DNA of 40,820 nt from Gammaproteobacteria bacterium (lineage in GTDB: Bacteria; Pseudomonadota; Gammaproteobacteria; Pseudomonadales; Azotimanducaceae). Shown here piece after piece: positions 8,844 to 17,078 of this stretch. Below the pieces are notes generated by a model. It was given only the letters and a program-made list of their open reading frames with translations. It ran no database searches and was not told where the DNA came from. The DNA is taken from positions 1 through 40,820 of the forward strand of contig JAPOTD010000050.1 of the NCBI GenBank assembly GCA_026709365.1, read 5' to 3'. The translations under genes were made by a program, and so were the position numbers. Each line of letters starts with the position of its first letter. Position 1 is the stretch's first letter.

Positions 8844-11294
8844 ATGCGAAAGCCGTTGCCGACTCTGGCGTTGCTGGCCTGCTTTGTGGCGGCAACGCCT
8901 GCGAGCGTCCTTGCCGCTGAAGGCGAGGTCATCGAAGAGATCATCGTCACCGCCCGCCAGCAAGCGGAAACCTTGCAGGACGTGCCGGTCACCATCGCCG
9001 CCCTGACCGAGGCAGACCTGGACCGCTACAACATCACCAATCTGGTGGACGCCGCCAAGATGGTGCCCAACATGGTGATCTCGCACGGCGGCTCCGGCAA
9101 CGGCTCAATCCTCAGGCTGCGCGGCATCGGCTCCAGTTTCATTTCAGCCGCCTTTGACCACTCCGTGGCCATCAACCTTGATGGCGTGGTGGTGAACCGG
9201 GGCCGATTCGTACACAACTCCTACATGGACATGGGCCAGTTGGAAGTTCTCAAGGGTCCGCAGTCCCTCTACTTCGGCAAGTCGGCCACCGCCGGCGTGG
9301 TATCGATCACCACCAACGATCCCGGCGACGAGTTTGAGATGGAGGCCAGCGGCGGCTATGAAACCGAACACGCGGGCATCTTCTCCGAATTCATCATCTC
9401 CGGCCCCCTAACCGACACCTTGGGTGCCCGCTTTGCCGCGGGCTACACCAAGAACGATGAGCTCTTCCACAACTATTCCGCGAGGAACGATGCCGCAAAC
9501 GCACCCATAACCGGGGCGGACGAATGGTACGGCGACGAGTCCCTGAACACGCGCCTCACCTTGGTGTGGGATCCGAGCGACACCTTTCAAGCCAAGCTCA
9601 AGTACAGCTATTCCGAGTACGACAACGAAGGCGCCGGCACGGCTTGGGCCGAGGAAGTCTGTCCCGAGGGCCGTCAGCAGCCCACGGCCATTCCTTCTGC
9701 AACAGCGGTTTTCGGCGTCTATCGAGGCGTGGACGACTGCAAGCTCAACGGCAACACCTCCAAACTGAACCTCCACCCTGGCCTGCGTGGCGGGTTGCCC
9801 AAGGGCTATGACGACGGCGAGCCTGGTCTGGACCAGGAAACCCACTTTCTGTCCCTGCGCATGGATTGGGACATAAACCCCGCTTTGACCATCACATCCG
9901 TCACCGGATGGGTGGATCTGCAGCATTGGGAGCTTGATGACTACAGCTACGGCGCCAGCGTTTTCGGCGGCCTGCACAACAACATCTACAAGAGCCTGTC
10001 GCAAGAGTTCCGCTTCGCGAGCAACTTGGACGGCCCCCTGAACTTTCAAGCCGGGCTGTTCTATCAGGACATCGAGCAGGAATTCGACGCCTACCAGTAC
10101 GCGTTCAATGCGCCGCTGCTGCCAAACATCTTCGGTCCAGCCTACGCCTTGGTTGGCGGCGACCCGGCGGCCATGATCATCGGCCCTGACCCGGTCACTG
10201 GATGGGAATACGACTACAACAAGCATCACTTTCTGGACACGGAAGTGTACTCGGTGTTCCTGGCCGCCTATTGGGACCTCAACGAACGCACTGAGATCAC
10301 CGCAGGCCTGCGCTACACAGACGAGGAAAAGGACGGGCGCATCGAGATTCCCTACCTCCATGCGGCAGCGATTCTGTTCGGCTGGGGCGCACCGCCCGTC
10401 ATCGACGAAGGCTTGGAATTCAAGGACGACCACCTCTCTCCCGAGGTGGCCATCAACTACTACCTCAACGACGACGTCAGCGTCTTCCTAGCCTACAAGC
10501 AAGGCTTCAAGTCCGGCGGCATTGACAACAGCGCCCTGCCGACGGCCGCTCTGCAGCCCACCAACCCGGAGTTCCCAGGCTTCCTGATCTACGAATCCGA
10601 AGAGGCCGAGGGCTTTGAAGCCGGCCTCAAGGGCCGCTTCATGGACGGCGCCCTGCGGCTGAACGCGACGGCGTTCACCTACGAGTACTCCGACCTTCAG
10701 GTGCAACTCTTCGATTCCTCGATCATCCAGTTCAGCACCTTCAATGCATCAGCCCTTGAAACCGAAGGCGTTGAATTCGATGCGCAGTGGAACACCGGCA
10801 TTGAAGGGCTGACCCTACGCGGTTCTTGGGCATGGACAGACACCTCCTACACCGAGGACTTCATCAACGCGACGGGCCAAAACCTCAAGGGCCAAGACGC
10901 CGCCGGCAACGCTGATTTCACCGGATACATCGGCGCCTCCTACGACTTGGCGGTCGGCAACGACTGGCGGCTCAGCCTGTCAGCCGATGCTCGTTACACC
11001 GGCGACTACGGATACACCGCTACGTTGGATCCATTCAAGCAGGACAGCTTCTGGGTTCTCGATACAGCCATCAGCCTGTTTTCGGAAGACGGTCGGCATC
11101 AGTTCAATCTGATCGGACGCAACGTGACCGACGAGATTTACGTCGTTAGCGGCGGTGCCATACCGGGCCGCTGCCCCAACTTCAATCCGGGACCGCCACC
11201 TAGCTGCAACGACACTGGCCCCAACAGCCTCGACCAAGCGGCGACCACGCCACTAGGCCGGACTTTCAGCCTGCAGTACCGTTACACGCTCTAA
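8844..11294 (+). CDS. TonB-dependent outer-membrane receptor (paralog 2)
   Basis: This 816-residue receptor has the same architecture as its upstream neighbour: signal peptide cleaved near VLAA, TonB box EEIIVTAR, a plug with LKGPQSLYFGKSATAGVVSI, and a barrel ending FSLQYRYTL. GGAGGGG lies 6 bases before ATG 8844. Large blocks are identical in both proteins (for example YKQGFKSGGIDNSALPTAAL and FNASALET). Differences cluster in likely loops: an extra Gly/Ala/Met-rich piece before GPDPVTG and a Cys-Pro-rich insert near the C-terminus. The genes are tandem, about 120 bases apart, with no clear promoter between them, so a gene duplication with shared transcription is likely. Confidence 0.95.
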   Translation: MRKPLPTLALLACFVAATPASVLAAEGEVIEEIIVTARQQAETLQDVPVTIAALTEADLDRYNITNLVDAAKMVPNMVISHGGSGNGSILRLRGIGSSFISAAFDHSVAINLDGVVVNRGRFVHNSYMDMGQLEVLKGPQSLYFGKSATAGVVSITTNDPGDEFEMEASGGYETEHAGIFSEFIISGPLTDTLGARFAAGYTKNDELFHNYSARNDAANAPITGADEWYGDESLNTRLTLVWDPSDTFQAKLKYSYSEYDNEGAGTAWAEEVCPEGRQQPTAIPSATAVFGVYRGVDDCKLNGNTSKLNLHPGLRGGLPKGYDDGEPGLDQETHFLSLRMDWDINPALTITSVTGWVDLQHWELDDYSYGASVFGGLHNNIYKSLSQEFRFASNLDGPLNFQAGLFYQDIEQEFDAYQYAFNAPLLPNIFGPAYALVGGDPAAMIIGPDPVTGWEYDYNKHHFLDTEVYSVFLAAYWDLNERTEITAGLRYTDEEKDGRIEIPYLHAAAILFGWGAPPVIDEGLEFKDDHLSPEVAINYYLNDDVSVFLAYKQGFKSGGIDNSALPTAALQPTNPEFPGFLIYESEEAEGFEAGLKGRFMDGALRLNATAFTYEYSDLQVQLFDSSIIQFSTFNASALETEGVEFDAQWNTGIEGLTLRGSWAWTDTSYTEDFINATGQNLKGQDAAGNADFTGYIGASYDLAVGNDWRLSLSADARYTGDYGYTATLDPFKQDSFWVLDTAISLFSEDGRHQFNLIGRNVTDEIYVVSGGAIPGRCPNFNPGPPPSCNDTGPNSLDQAATTPLGRTFSLQYRYTL

Positions 11295-11327
11295 GATCGC
11301 GGCTCCCCGTCCGGTTGTTGCATTGTT

Positions 11328-11361
11328 CCGTGAGCGCCAAGTGAAACGCTGGCGCTCACGG
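11328..11361. terminator. 12-bp inverted repeat after the receptor pair
   Basis: CCGTGAGCGCCA (11328-11339) pairs perfectly with TGGCGCTCACGG (11350-11361) around a 10-base loop, 34 bases after the receptor stop. There is no T-run, so it could be a Rho-dependent or mRNA 3'-stabilising hairpin. Assignment as terminator is by position. Confidence 0.45.
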
Positions 11362-11431
11362 ACGCTTGCCGCGCTTCCTCGTCGTATTAGTTTGCTAGGC
11401 TGACCACATCACGCCGAAAACGCTGAAAGCC

Positions 11432-12601
11432 ATGACGTTCAACGCCGACCTCGCCCACCAAATCGCCCACGAGGACTCCCCTCGCGACAAAGCCCGGTAC
11501 TTCGAAGGCCGCGCACACGAAATCACCCAGTTTCATTACGGGCTGGCGGCTTCGGAAGACCGCGACCAAGCCGTCTTTCGCATCTATCAGGGCGCACCCG
11601 GCTGCGGCAAAACCTCACTCGCCGCCCATCTGGCGGAGACCACACAGGATGTCGTGTTCGTCAAGCTCTCGGATCGGCACTTGACTGATTTCACGGCCAT
11701 GATGGAACGCATCAAAAACGCCGCAGCCCAGCAGGATGGACGGTACGCCGTCACCGCGATGCATTGGACCGCAGCAGCCATCGAACGACTGGCAGGGCGG
11801 GCCTTGGCCGAGGAACTCCAAAGAGCGGCCCAGGATCACTCCACCGACGGACTGCGCTTCGTGCTGCACATCGACGAAGCCCATAGCTTGGGTGGCAACG
11901 CTCTTGACGTGCTCAAGGAACTGCATGTGGGCGGTCTCGGCGAAGCCGACCAAGTCCCTTGCGTCGTGGTGCTCACGGGCTTGGGGCATACCAAGGAGCA
12001 AATCAATCGCCATCCCGGCCTGACCCGGGCCGGAGATTCCGCTACCGTCAACATGACGGCGATGGCGGAGCGCGAATGTGTTGATTCCACCTGGAGGATG
12101 CTTGCCGAGCTAAACCCCGATGGAGACCCGTCGCAGGTATGGCGACCGCTGGCCAATCTGGCGGCAGAAGCCGCTTTCGGTTGGCCCCGACACTTGCTAA
12201 GCGCCCAAAAGGCCATCTGCGAAACGTTGCTTGAGGCGCATGGCAACGCCTTGGCGTTGGATCACAACGAAATCAATGCCCGCTGTGCCGAGCTCCGGGC
12301 CGAGTACTACGAAGAGCGAATGAAGGACGTGGTTGCGCCCGGTGGGGATAGCGAGTTGGCCAAACGGATCATCGCCCAACTCCCCAAACGGGCAGTTCGA
12401 GACTCCGATTGGCAGTTGGATGAATTTTGCGAACGGCAAGTCCGAAGGTTCTGGCCGTCAGACAGGCCTCTTCCCGATATCGAAAAAACACGGGAGTCAC
12501 TCAAAGGCAACGGCATCGTAGAGCGAAAGGACGGCGTTTGGGCACTGTCGATTCCCTCGATGGCCAATTGGGCGGCTCAACAACTGCAGGGGGTTCGCTG
12601 A
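11432..12601 (+). CDS. AAA-family ATPase with C-terminal winged-helix-like region
   Basis: This 389-residue P-loop ATPase has Walker A GAPGCGKT at 54-61, Walker B VLHIDEAH at 144-151, a sensor 1-like strand CVVVLTGLG at 177-185 and a sensor 2-like GWPRHLL at 250-256. The layout resembles Orc1/Cdc6-like or mobile-element AAA proteins that bind DNA. The last 70 residues (about 320-385) look like a winged helix with a closing ERKDGVWALSIPSM hairpin. No recognisable partner domain is present. It lies 293 bases upstream of hipB in the same direction. Function unknown; candidates are a DNA-bound regulator, a defence ATPase or a plasmid/ICE remnant. Confidence 0.75.
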   Translation: MTFNADLAHQIAHEDSPRDKARYFEGRAHEITQFHYGLAASEDRDQAVFRIYQGAPGCGKTSLAAHLAETTQDVVFVKLSDRHLTDFTAMMERIKNAAAQQDGRYAVTAMHWTAAAIERLAGRALAEELQRAAQDHSTDGLRFVLHIDEAHSLGGNALDVLKELHVGGLGEADQVPCVVVLTGLGHTKEQINRHPGLTRAGDSATVNMTAMAERECVDSTWRMLAELNPDGDPSQVWRPLANLAAEAAFGWPRHLLSAQKAICETLLEAHGNALALDHNEINARCAELRAEYYEERMKDVVAPGGDSELAKRIIAQLPKRAVRDSDWQLDEFCERQVRRFWPSDRPLPDIEKTRESLKGNGIVERKDGVWALSIPSMANWAAQQLQGVR

Positions 12602-12827
12602 CGCCCGGATGCGTCGCGGACGGCTGCGCGAAGGTGGCATGCCGAAGCAGTCTCGTCCTGCGTGCGGAGCACACATGGAGCACACAGGTTGATGTAAGTG
12701 AACAAGTAAGCCTTCATGCTCGCGGTTCCTCCCGTTGCTCGTTTCGACTGCTGGCATCTTCTTCGTGGTTTTCGATGACTGGATTGCCAATTGCGGGATC
12801 CAGTGCCTCTGACAATAGAAACGCAAC

Positions 12828-12837
12828 CCCGATCGGG
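12828..12837. promoter_or_regulatory. hipBA operator O1
   Basis: CCCGATCGGG is a perfect palindrome placed 10 bp upstream of the hipB -35 box. The same 10-mer recurs at 12877-12886, just after the -10 box. HipB-type antitoxins repress their own operon through paired palindromes, so these are the likely binding sites. Confidence 0.65.
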
Positions 12838-12847
12838 CAATTTCTGC

Positions 12848-12876
12848 TTGAAAGCCCCCCGACACTCGGCTAATAT
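12848..12876 (+). promoter_or_regulatory. hipBA promoter
   Basis: TTGAAA (12848-12853) and TAATAT (12871-12876) have a 17-bp spacer. Transcription would begin near 12883, inside the second operator, leaving a leader of about 12 bases before the hipB ATG. Confidence 0.6.
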
Positions 12877-12886
12877 CCCGATCGGG
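12877..12886. promoter_or_regulatory. hipBA operator O2
   Basis: This second perfect CCCGATCGGG copy directly abuts the -10 hexamer and covers the expected transcription start. Its centre is 49 bp from that of the first copy, on the same face of the helix to within a fraction of a turn, so a repressor bound to both could bridge the promoter. Confidence 0.65.
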
Positions 12887-12894
12887 AAACAAAC

Positions 12895-13110
12895 ATGACG
12901 CCAAAAGACATCGGCGAAGTCATTCGCCAAACCCGTAAGGCCCAGGGATTGCGTCAAGATCAACTAGCGGCCGCTGCCGGGGTCGGGCAGCGCTTTCTGG
13001 TCGAGCTAGAGGCCGGTAAATCGACCGCGCAGATCGGCAAGACGCTCAACGTCCTTAGCGCCCTCGGCTGCAACCTCACCATCAAAACCCCGAATGACGA
13101 CACGCCATGA
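12895..13110 (+). CDS. hipB: HipB-type antitoxin (Xre family)
   Basis: This 71-residue DNA-binding protein is almost entirely one Xre helix-turn-helix (QTRKAQGLRQDQLAAAAGVG, about 11-30; recognition helix to about residue 42), close to the Y4mF/HipB family. It would neutralise the HipA kinase and repress the operon at the two CCCGATCGGG sites upstream. Its stop overlaps the hipA start as ATGA (13107-13110), the usual coupling in hipBA operons. Confidence 0.92.
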   Translation: MTPKDIGEVIRQTRKAQGLRQDQLAAAAGVGQRFLVELEAGKSTAQIGKTLNVLSALGCNLTIKTPNDDTP

Positions 13111-14360
13111 CGAAGGCGTTAAGCGTTTGGTGGGAAGGAACCATCGTCGGGTCGTTCCAGTTCAACCGGCACGGCGAAGCGGTGTTCGCGTATTCAGAGG
13201 ACTGGATCTCAAGCACGGACCCGCGTCCGGTCTCGGTCTCGCTGCCACTGCGCAGCAAGCCTTTTTCGCGCCGAGCGAGCCGCCCGTTCTTTGAAGGTCT
13301 ATTGCCTGAAGAAGAGCAGCGCATTGCAGTAGCCAAAGCGCTCGGAATTTCGGAGCACAATGAATTCGGTCTTCTCGAAGCGCTAGGCGGCGAAGTTGCA
13401 GGGGCATTGACGCTTTGGCCGGAAGGAGAAGCACCGCCTGTTCCGGTCGCGCCAAACAGCCCGCCCAAGGTCATGAACGAAAGTGAACTGATCGATCTGC
13501 TCGACACGCTGCCGAGCCATCCCCTGCTCGCCGGCGATTCGGCCTTGCGCCTCTCATTGGCCGGGGCGCAGTCGAAACTGCCGGTTATCGCAACCGGCCA
13601 AGGAATCGCCTTGCCCCAATCCGGCGCACCCACGACGCACATTCTGAAACCAGTGAGCGAGCGCTTTCCCGGCATAACGGAAAACGAAGCCTTCTGCATG
13701 CGCTTGGCTCAGGACATCGGCTTGAACGTCGCGCCAGTCGAGATCAGGACCATCGGCAACCGACGGGTTTTATTGGTGGAGCGCTACGACCGCACGATGG
13801 TTGAAGGGCAAGTCCGCCGCCTGCACCAAGAGGACTTCTGCCAAGCCCTTGGCCTTCCCTCCAGCCGAAAGTACGCCGCCGAAGGCGGCCCCACACTTGG
13901 CGATTGCTTCGCGCTTGTGCGCCGGACGGCCACACGGCCGGCCAAGGACGTTCTTAAGCTTTTTGATGCGGCGGCATTCAACCTCATCATCGGCAACGCC
14001 GATGCTCACGGCAAGAACTTCAGCTTGCTCCATCGCCGCTCCAGCATTGAATTGGCGCCCTTGTATGATCTTGTCTGCACGGTCGCTTATCCGAACATCA
14101 GCCCTAAGATGGCAATGAAAATCGCGAAGCGCTCAACCTTGGATGCCATCAAGGCCACCGACTGGAAAGTTCTCGGAACGGATATCGGCATGACCGAACC
14201 CTACGTTCGCCGACGCGTGCTGCAACTAACTGATGCCGTGGAGGGCCATATGGAGAGCGCCACAGTGCCATTCAACTCCACGGATGCCGGTGCGGCAACA
14301 CTGAGCCGGATTACCGATAAAATCAGGGGCCGCATCGCCAACCTGCGACGAATTTGCTGA
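13107..14360 (+). CDS. hipA: HipA serine/threonine kinase toxin
   Basis: This 417-residue HipA-family kinase appears full length. Visible sites are Ser150 in the LSLAGAQSK P-loop (the autophosphorylated Ser position of E. coli HipA), Lys181 in ILKP for ATP, the catalytic GNADAHGKN at 296-304 with Asp299, and LYDL at 319-322 with the second metal-binding Asp321. In characterised members HipA phosphorylates glutamyl-tRNA synthetase and causes growth arrest; the target here is not known. Since all catalytic residues are kept, the toxin is probably active. Confidence 0.93.
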   Translation: MTKALSVWWEGTIVGSFQFNRHGEAVFAYSEDWISSTDPRPVSVSLPLRSKPFSRRASRPFFEGLLPEEEQRIAVAKALGISEHNEFGLLEALGGEVAGALTLWPEGEAPPVPVAPNSPPKVMNESELIDLLDTLPSHPLLAGDSALRLSLAGAQSKLPVIATGQGIALPQSGAPTTHILKPVSERFPGITENEAFCMRLAQDIGLNVAPVEIRTIGNRRVLLVERYDRTMVEGQVRRLHQEDFCQALGLPSSRKYAAEGGPTLGDCFALVRRTATRPAKDVLKLFDAAAFNLIIGNADAHGKNFSLLHRRSSIELAPLYDLVCTVAYPNISPKMAMKIAKRSTLDAIKATDWKVLGTDIGMTEPYVRRRVLQLTDAVEGHMESATVPFNSTDAGAATLSRITDKIRGRIANLRRIC

Positions 14361-14368
14361 CTCAGAAC

Positions 14369-14385
14369 GAGGGCGGGACGCCCTC
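14369..14385. terminator. Hairpin between convergent hipA and amidohydrolase genes
   Basis: GAGGGCG and CGCCCTC (14369-14375, 14379-14385) form a 7-bp GC stem with a 3-base loop directly after the hipA stop. No T-tract follows, so termination is likely but not certain. Confidence 0.4.
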
Positions 14386-14440
14386 GAGCCGGGCTCCGTT
14401 CGAGGCTGTCCCCGTCAGGGCGTTCGCCCCAAGTCGCCCA

Positions 14441-15505
14441 TCACAACCTCATCAGCCGTTCCGCATTCGGCGTCAAGGAAGCATCGAAGGCGGTCGCCGG
14501 GCTGCTGGGCGTATCCCAGCCGCCGAAGTTGGTGCCGAAAACCAGCCGTTCCCGGCCGACCGCCTCGACCAGCACATTGCGCGCCGCCTCCCCTTCCACG
14601 TGGGCGTCGTACCAGAGCTTGCGGGCCTCGTGGCGAAAGCCGCGCTCACGCACCGATTCCGGCGCCCAAGCCCGGAAACGCGCCATGCCCTCGTAGCGTC
14701 CCATCAGGAAGGGCAGCGCGCCGCCGCCATGGGAGATGCAGATGTCCACCTCCGGATGCCGCTCCAGCACACCGCCGAAAACGAGGTTCGCCACCGCCAA
14801 GGACTCGTCGTACGCATAGCCGACGATCAGGCCCAAGTCGAAGTGGCTCAAGCGCTCGTCCGCCGGCGGATTGGCGCCGTCCGTGGAGGCGGGATGCAGG
14901 AACAAGGGCACGTTCAAGGCGACCAGGGTGCGGTAGAAGTCGTCCAAGCGAGGGTCGTAAAGCGGAAAGGGGTAGTCGGTGCCGGTGTGGGCGGCGGTCA
15001 GGCCCAAGTCCCGCACGGCCCGCTCCAACTCGCGGCAGGCCGCCTCGGGATCCTGCATCGGCAGCGCCGCAGCGCCGAGCAGTCGGTGCGGGTGCTTCGC
15101 CACCACTTCGGCCATGGCGTCGTTGTGAACGCGGCAGAAGCGTTCGGCGATGTCCGCCTCGATGCCGTGGAACATGGTCAGCGGATTGGGCGACAGCAAT
15201 TGCAGGTCGATGCCGAGCTGGTCCATCAGCGCCAAGCGCTTGTCCACGTCCATGAAAACCGTGCCCCGGTAGGCCATGGGCTCCATCCGGTAGGCGCCGA
15301 TGCGGAAGTAAGGCACGCCGTCGTCATCCACCGCCAGCTCGGGGCCATAGGATCCCGCCACGCCGAAGCCCTGCTCCAGCACGATGTGGGCGTGCAGGTC
15401 GATTATGCGGGCTTTCGGTTCGTTGGCCTTCGACCCCTTGGAGTTGGCCTGGCGCCCAACTTGCCCCTGCCCGGAACCGTCCGCCCGGTGTTCGGGGGCG
15501 CTCAC
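14441..15505 (-). CDS. Amidohydrolase family 2 protein (ACMSD-like)
   Basis: This 354-residue TIM-barrel metal enzyme is of the group holding aminocarboxymuconate-semialdehyde decarboxylase and gamma-resorcylate decarboxylase. The HxH metal pair lies in IIDLHAH near the N-terminus; FLHPAS and ISHGGGALPFLMGR supply the other histidines. The expected GxDxP metal/catalytic Asp is replaced: the segment reads VFGTNFGGWD, with Asn at the usual Asp position. The start is a GTG; the first 32 residues are a polar extension. It lies 12 bases after the ABM-family gene and is likely cotranscribed, suggesting ring-cleavage or decarboxylation steps. Confidence 0.88.
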   Translation of the reverse strand: MSAPEHRADGSGQGQVGRQANSKGSKANEPKARIIDLHAHIVLEQGFGVAGSYGPELAVDDDGVPYFRIGAYRMEPMAYRGTVFMDVDKRLALMDQLGIDLQLLSPNPLTMFHGIEADIAERFCRVHNDAMAEVVAKHPHRLLGAAALPMQDPEAACRELERAVRDLGLTAAHTGTDYPFPLYDPRLDDFYRTLVALNVPLFLHPASTDGANPPADERLSHFDLGLIVGYAYDESLAVANLVFGGVLERHPEVDICISHGGGALPFLMGRYEGMARFRAWAPESVRERGFRHEARKLWYDAHVEGEAARNVLVEAVGRERLVFGTNFGGWDTPSSPATAFDASLTPNAERLMRL

Positions 15506-15517
15506 TGCGGCAGCGCC

Positions 15518-15877
15518 CTAGCCCTTGCCGCCGAAAAAGGCATCGGCTTCCCGGGGCTGCCCTGCCGAGTCGTAAACCGGCTCATCGTCGGCGACCCGAT
15601 ACATCCGGTTCCAGTTGCTGACGATGCCGTGCCTGCCCAGCACCGTCTTCATGTCCTCATAGTTGCGGTGCTTGAAGTGGGCCGCCAAGGTGGGGGCGTC
15701 GTCCCAGAGCTCATAGACCTGGATGCGGGTCGGCACGCAAGGGTCGGCGGCAAAGCAGTAGGCTTGGCAGCCGGGCTCCTCATCCCGAGTGGCCTTCTGC
15801 ACCGGCCCGGTTTCCAGCACCGCTTGGTCGCGGTCGGCTTGGGTGGCAAAGTCGATCATGGCGGCAACAACGATCAT
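15518..15877 (-). CDS. ABM-domain monooxygenase (YgiN-like)
   Basis: This 119-residue protein has the ferredoxin-like alpha/beta fold of antibiotic-biosynthesis/quinol monooxygenases: MIVVAAMIDF opening strand, EEPGCQAYCF, VYELWDDAPTLAAHF and a final helix. Members oxidise phenols and quinols without cofactor, usually as dimers; others detoxify electrophiles. GGAG lies a few bases upstream of the ATG. It is the first gene of a pair with the amidohydrolase. Confidence 0.82.
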   Translation of the reverse strand: MIVVAAMIDFATQADRDQAVLETGPVQKATRDEEPGCQAYCFAADPCVPTRIQVYELWDDAPTLAAHFKHRNYEDMKTVLGRHGIVSNWNRMYRVADDEPVYDSAGQPREADAFFGGKG

Positions 15878-15945
15878 GGGGTCTCCTTTTCCGCATGGGC
15901 TGCGCTGGCCTTAGACCAAGCTGCAATCGGTTTCAGCATACAACG

Positions 15946-16092
15946 TCAAGCGGCGACTTGTCCGGCCAGCCCCGCAATGCGGGCGGCGGGATGCACGGAG
16001 ATGCGCCCATCAAGCGCATGGGCCTCATCGCGGGGAGACAAAACCCACAGGTAGTCGAGCCCCAAGTCGTCAAGCGCCACCCGGTTGGCCAA
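15946..16092 (-). CDS. Possible 48-residue ORF or gene remnant after djlA
   Basis: A minus-strand frame from TTG 16092 to TGA 15946 encodes a protein-like sequence (DDLGLDYLWVLSPRDEAHAL, then ISVHPAARIAGLAG). It begins 11 bases after the djlA stop and has no ATG and no clear ribosome site. It could be the C-terminal scrap of a lost gene. I do not recognise it. Confidence 0.25.
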   Translation of the reverse strand: MANRVALDDLGLDYLWVLSPRDEAHALDGRISVHPAARIAGLAGQVAA

Positions 16093-16103
16093 CGATCAGG
16101 GGT

Positions 16104-16919
16104 TCAGCCGCTGGTCGCCCTGCGCGACATGATCAAGTCGTAGGACGCCTTGATTTCGGCGGTGCGCTCCGTTGCCGCCCGCATCATGTCTTCCGGCAAC
16201 CCCTTGGAGACCAGCTTGTCCGGATGGTGCCGACTGATCAACCGCCGGTAGGCGCGCTTGATTTGGGCGTCGCTGTCCGAGGGAGAGACGCCAAGGGCCT
16301 GGTAGGCGCCGTCAATGTCGGCGCGACTCGCCGATTGGCTGGAGGACTGTCCTCCGGCGCTCCAGCGCGCGCGTCCCGCCATGCCGGCCACCAGCGCCTC
16401 CACCTGCCGAAACGCTGCTTCCGGGATGCCCAAGCGTCCGGCAATCTCGTGCAGCACGCTGCGTTCAGCGGCCCCGACCTCCCCGTCCGCCCAAGCCGCC
16501 GACATCTGGATTTGCAGGAACACGAACTTCAGCTGGGCCGCCCGCCCATAGGCTGCTTGGAAGGCATCGAGCGCATCCGCCAAATCGAAGTCCGGCGCCT
16601 TTCCGGTTCGGAACATGGCGCGGGCCTCCGCCCGGCGCGCCTCACTCATGCGCAGCTGGTCCATCACCGACTCGGCGGCGCGAATCTCCTCCGCCGACAC
16701 TCGGCCGTCGGCCTTGCACAGGTGGCCCATGACCGCAAAGGTGGTGTTGAAGAAGGTGGCGTGATCCCGGGTTCGGCTGAATCCGCCACCAATGCCGCCG
16801 CCAGCGCCCACCCGACTCGAGTCCACCAGATGGCCCAGGACCAAGCCCACCAGCGCGCCGACCGGCCCGCCAACCACAAAACCGAGGACGCCCCCGATGA
16901 CCTTGCCGCTAATGCCCAC
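16104..16919 (-). CDS. djlA: Membrane-anchored DnaJ-like co-chaperone DjlA
   Basis: From the GTG at 16919 this gives 271 residues, the same length as E. coli DjlA. It has a Gly-rich N-terminal membrane segment (GKVIGGVLGFVVGGPVGALV), a TerB-like helical domain (FAVMGHLCKADGRVSAEE, about 65-180) and a C-terminal J domain with HHPDK. It stimulates DnaK at the inner membrane. The frame extends 39 codons upstream but that part does not resemble the family, so the GTG is preferred. It stands alone between the amidohydrolase pair and an SDR gene. Confidence 0.9.
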   Translation of the reverse strand: MGISGKVIGGVLGFVVGGPVGALVGLVLGHLVDSSRVGAGGGIGGGFSRTRDHATFFNTTFAVMGHLCKADGRVSAEEIRAAESVMDQLRMSEARRAEARAMFRTGKAPDFDLADALDAFQAAYGRAAQLKFVFLQIQMSAAWADGEVGAAERSVLHEIAGRLGIPEAAFRQVEALVAGMAGRARWSAGGQSSSQSASRADIDGAYQALGVSPSDSDAQIKRAYRRLISRHHPDKLVSKGLPEDMMRAATERTAEIKASYDLIMSRRATSG

Positions 16920-17078
16920 GAGACGCTCTAAAGCCTTTGGATGGAAAGAACAAGCGTCACTCGCAACGGGGGCTGCACCCCCCAAAGCCGGCGCGAACCC
17001 GGCACGCGCTTGCAGCGGGAGGGCTTCTCCGCACAAGGGGGTTCCGTACCCGGACGGCGCGCCGCCATTGCACGGAAT

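Noticed and set aside
14354-16054. 566-codon plus-strand frame over the amidohydrolase and ABM genes
   Set aside because: It covers two recognised minus-strand genes and has no family features of its own.
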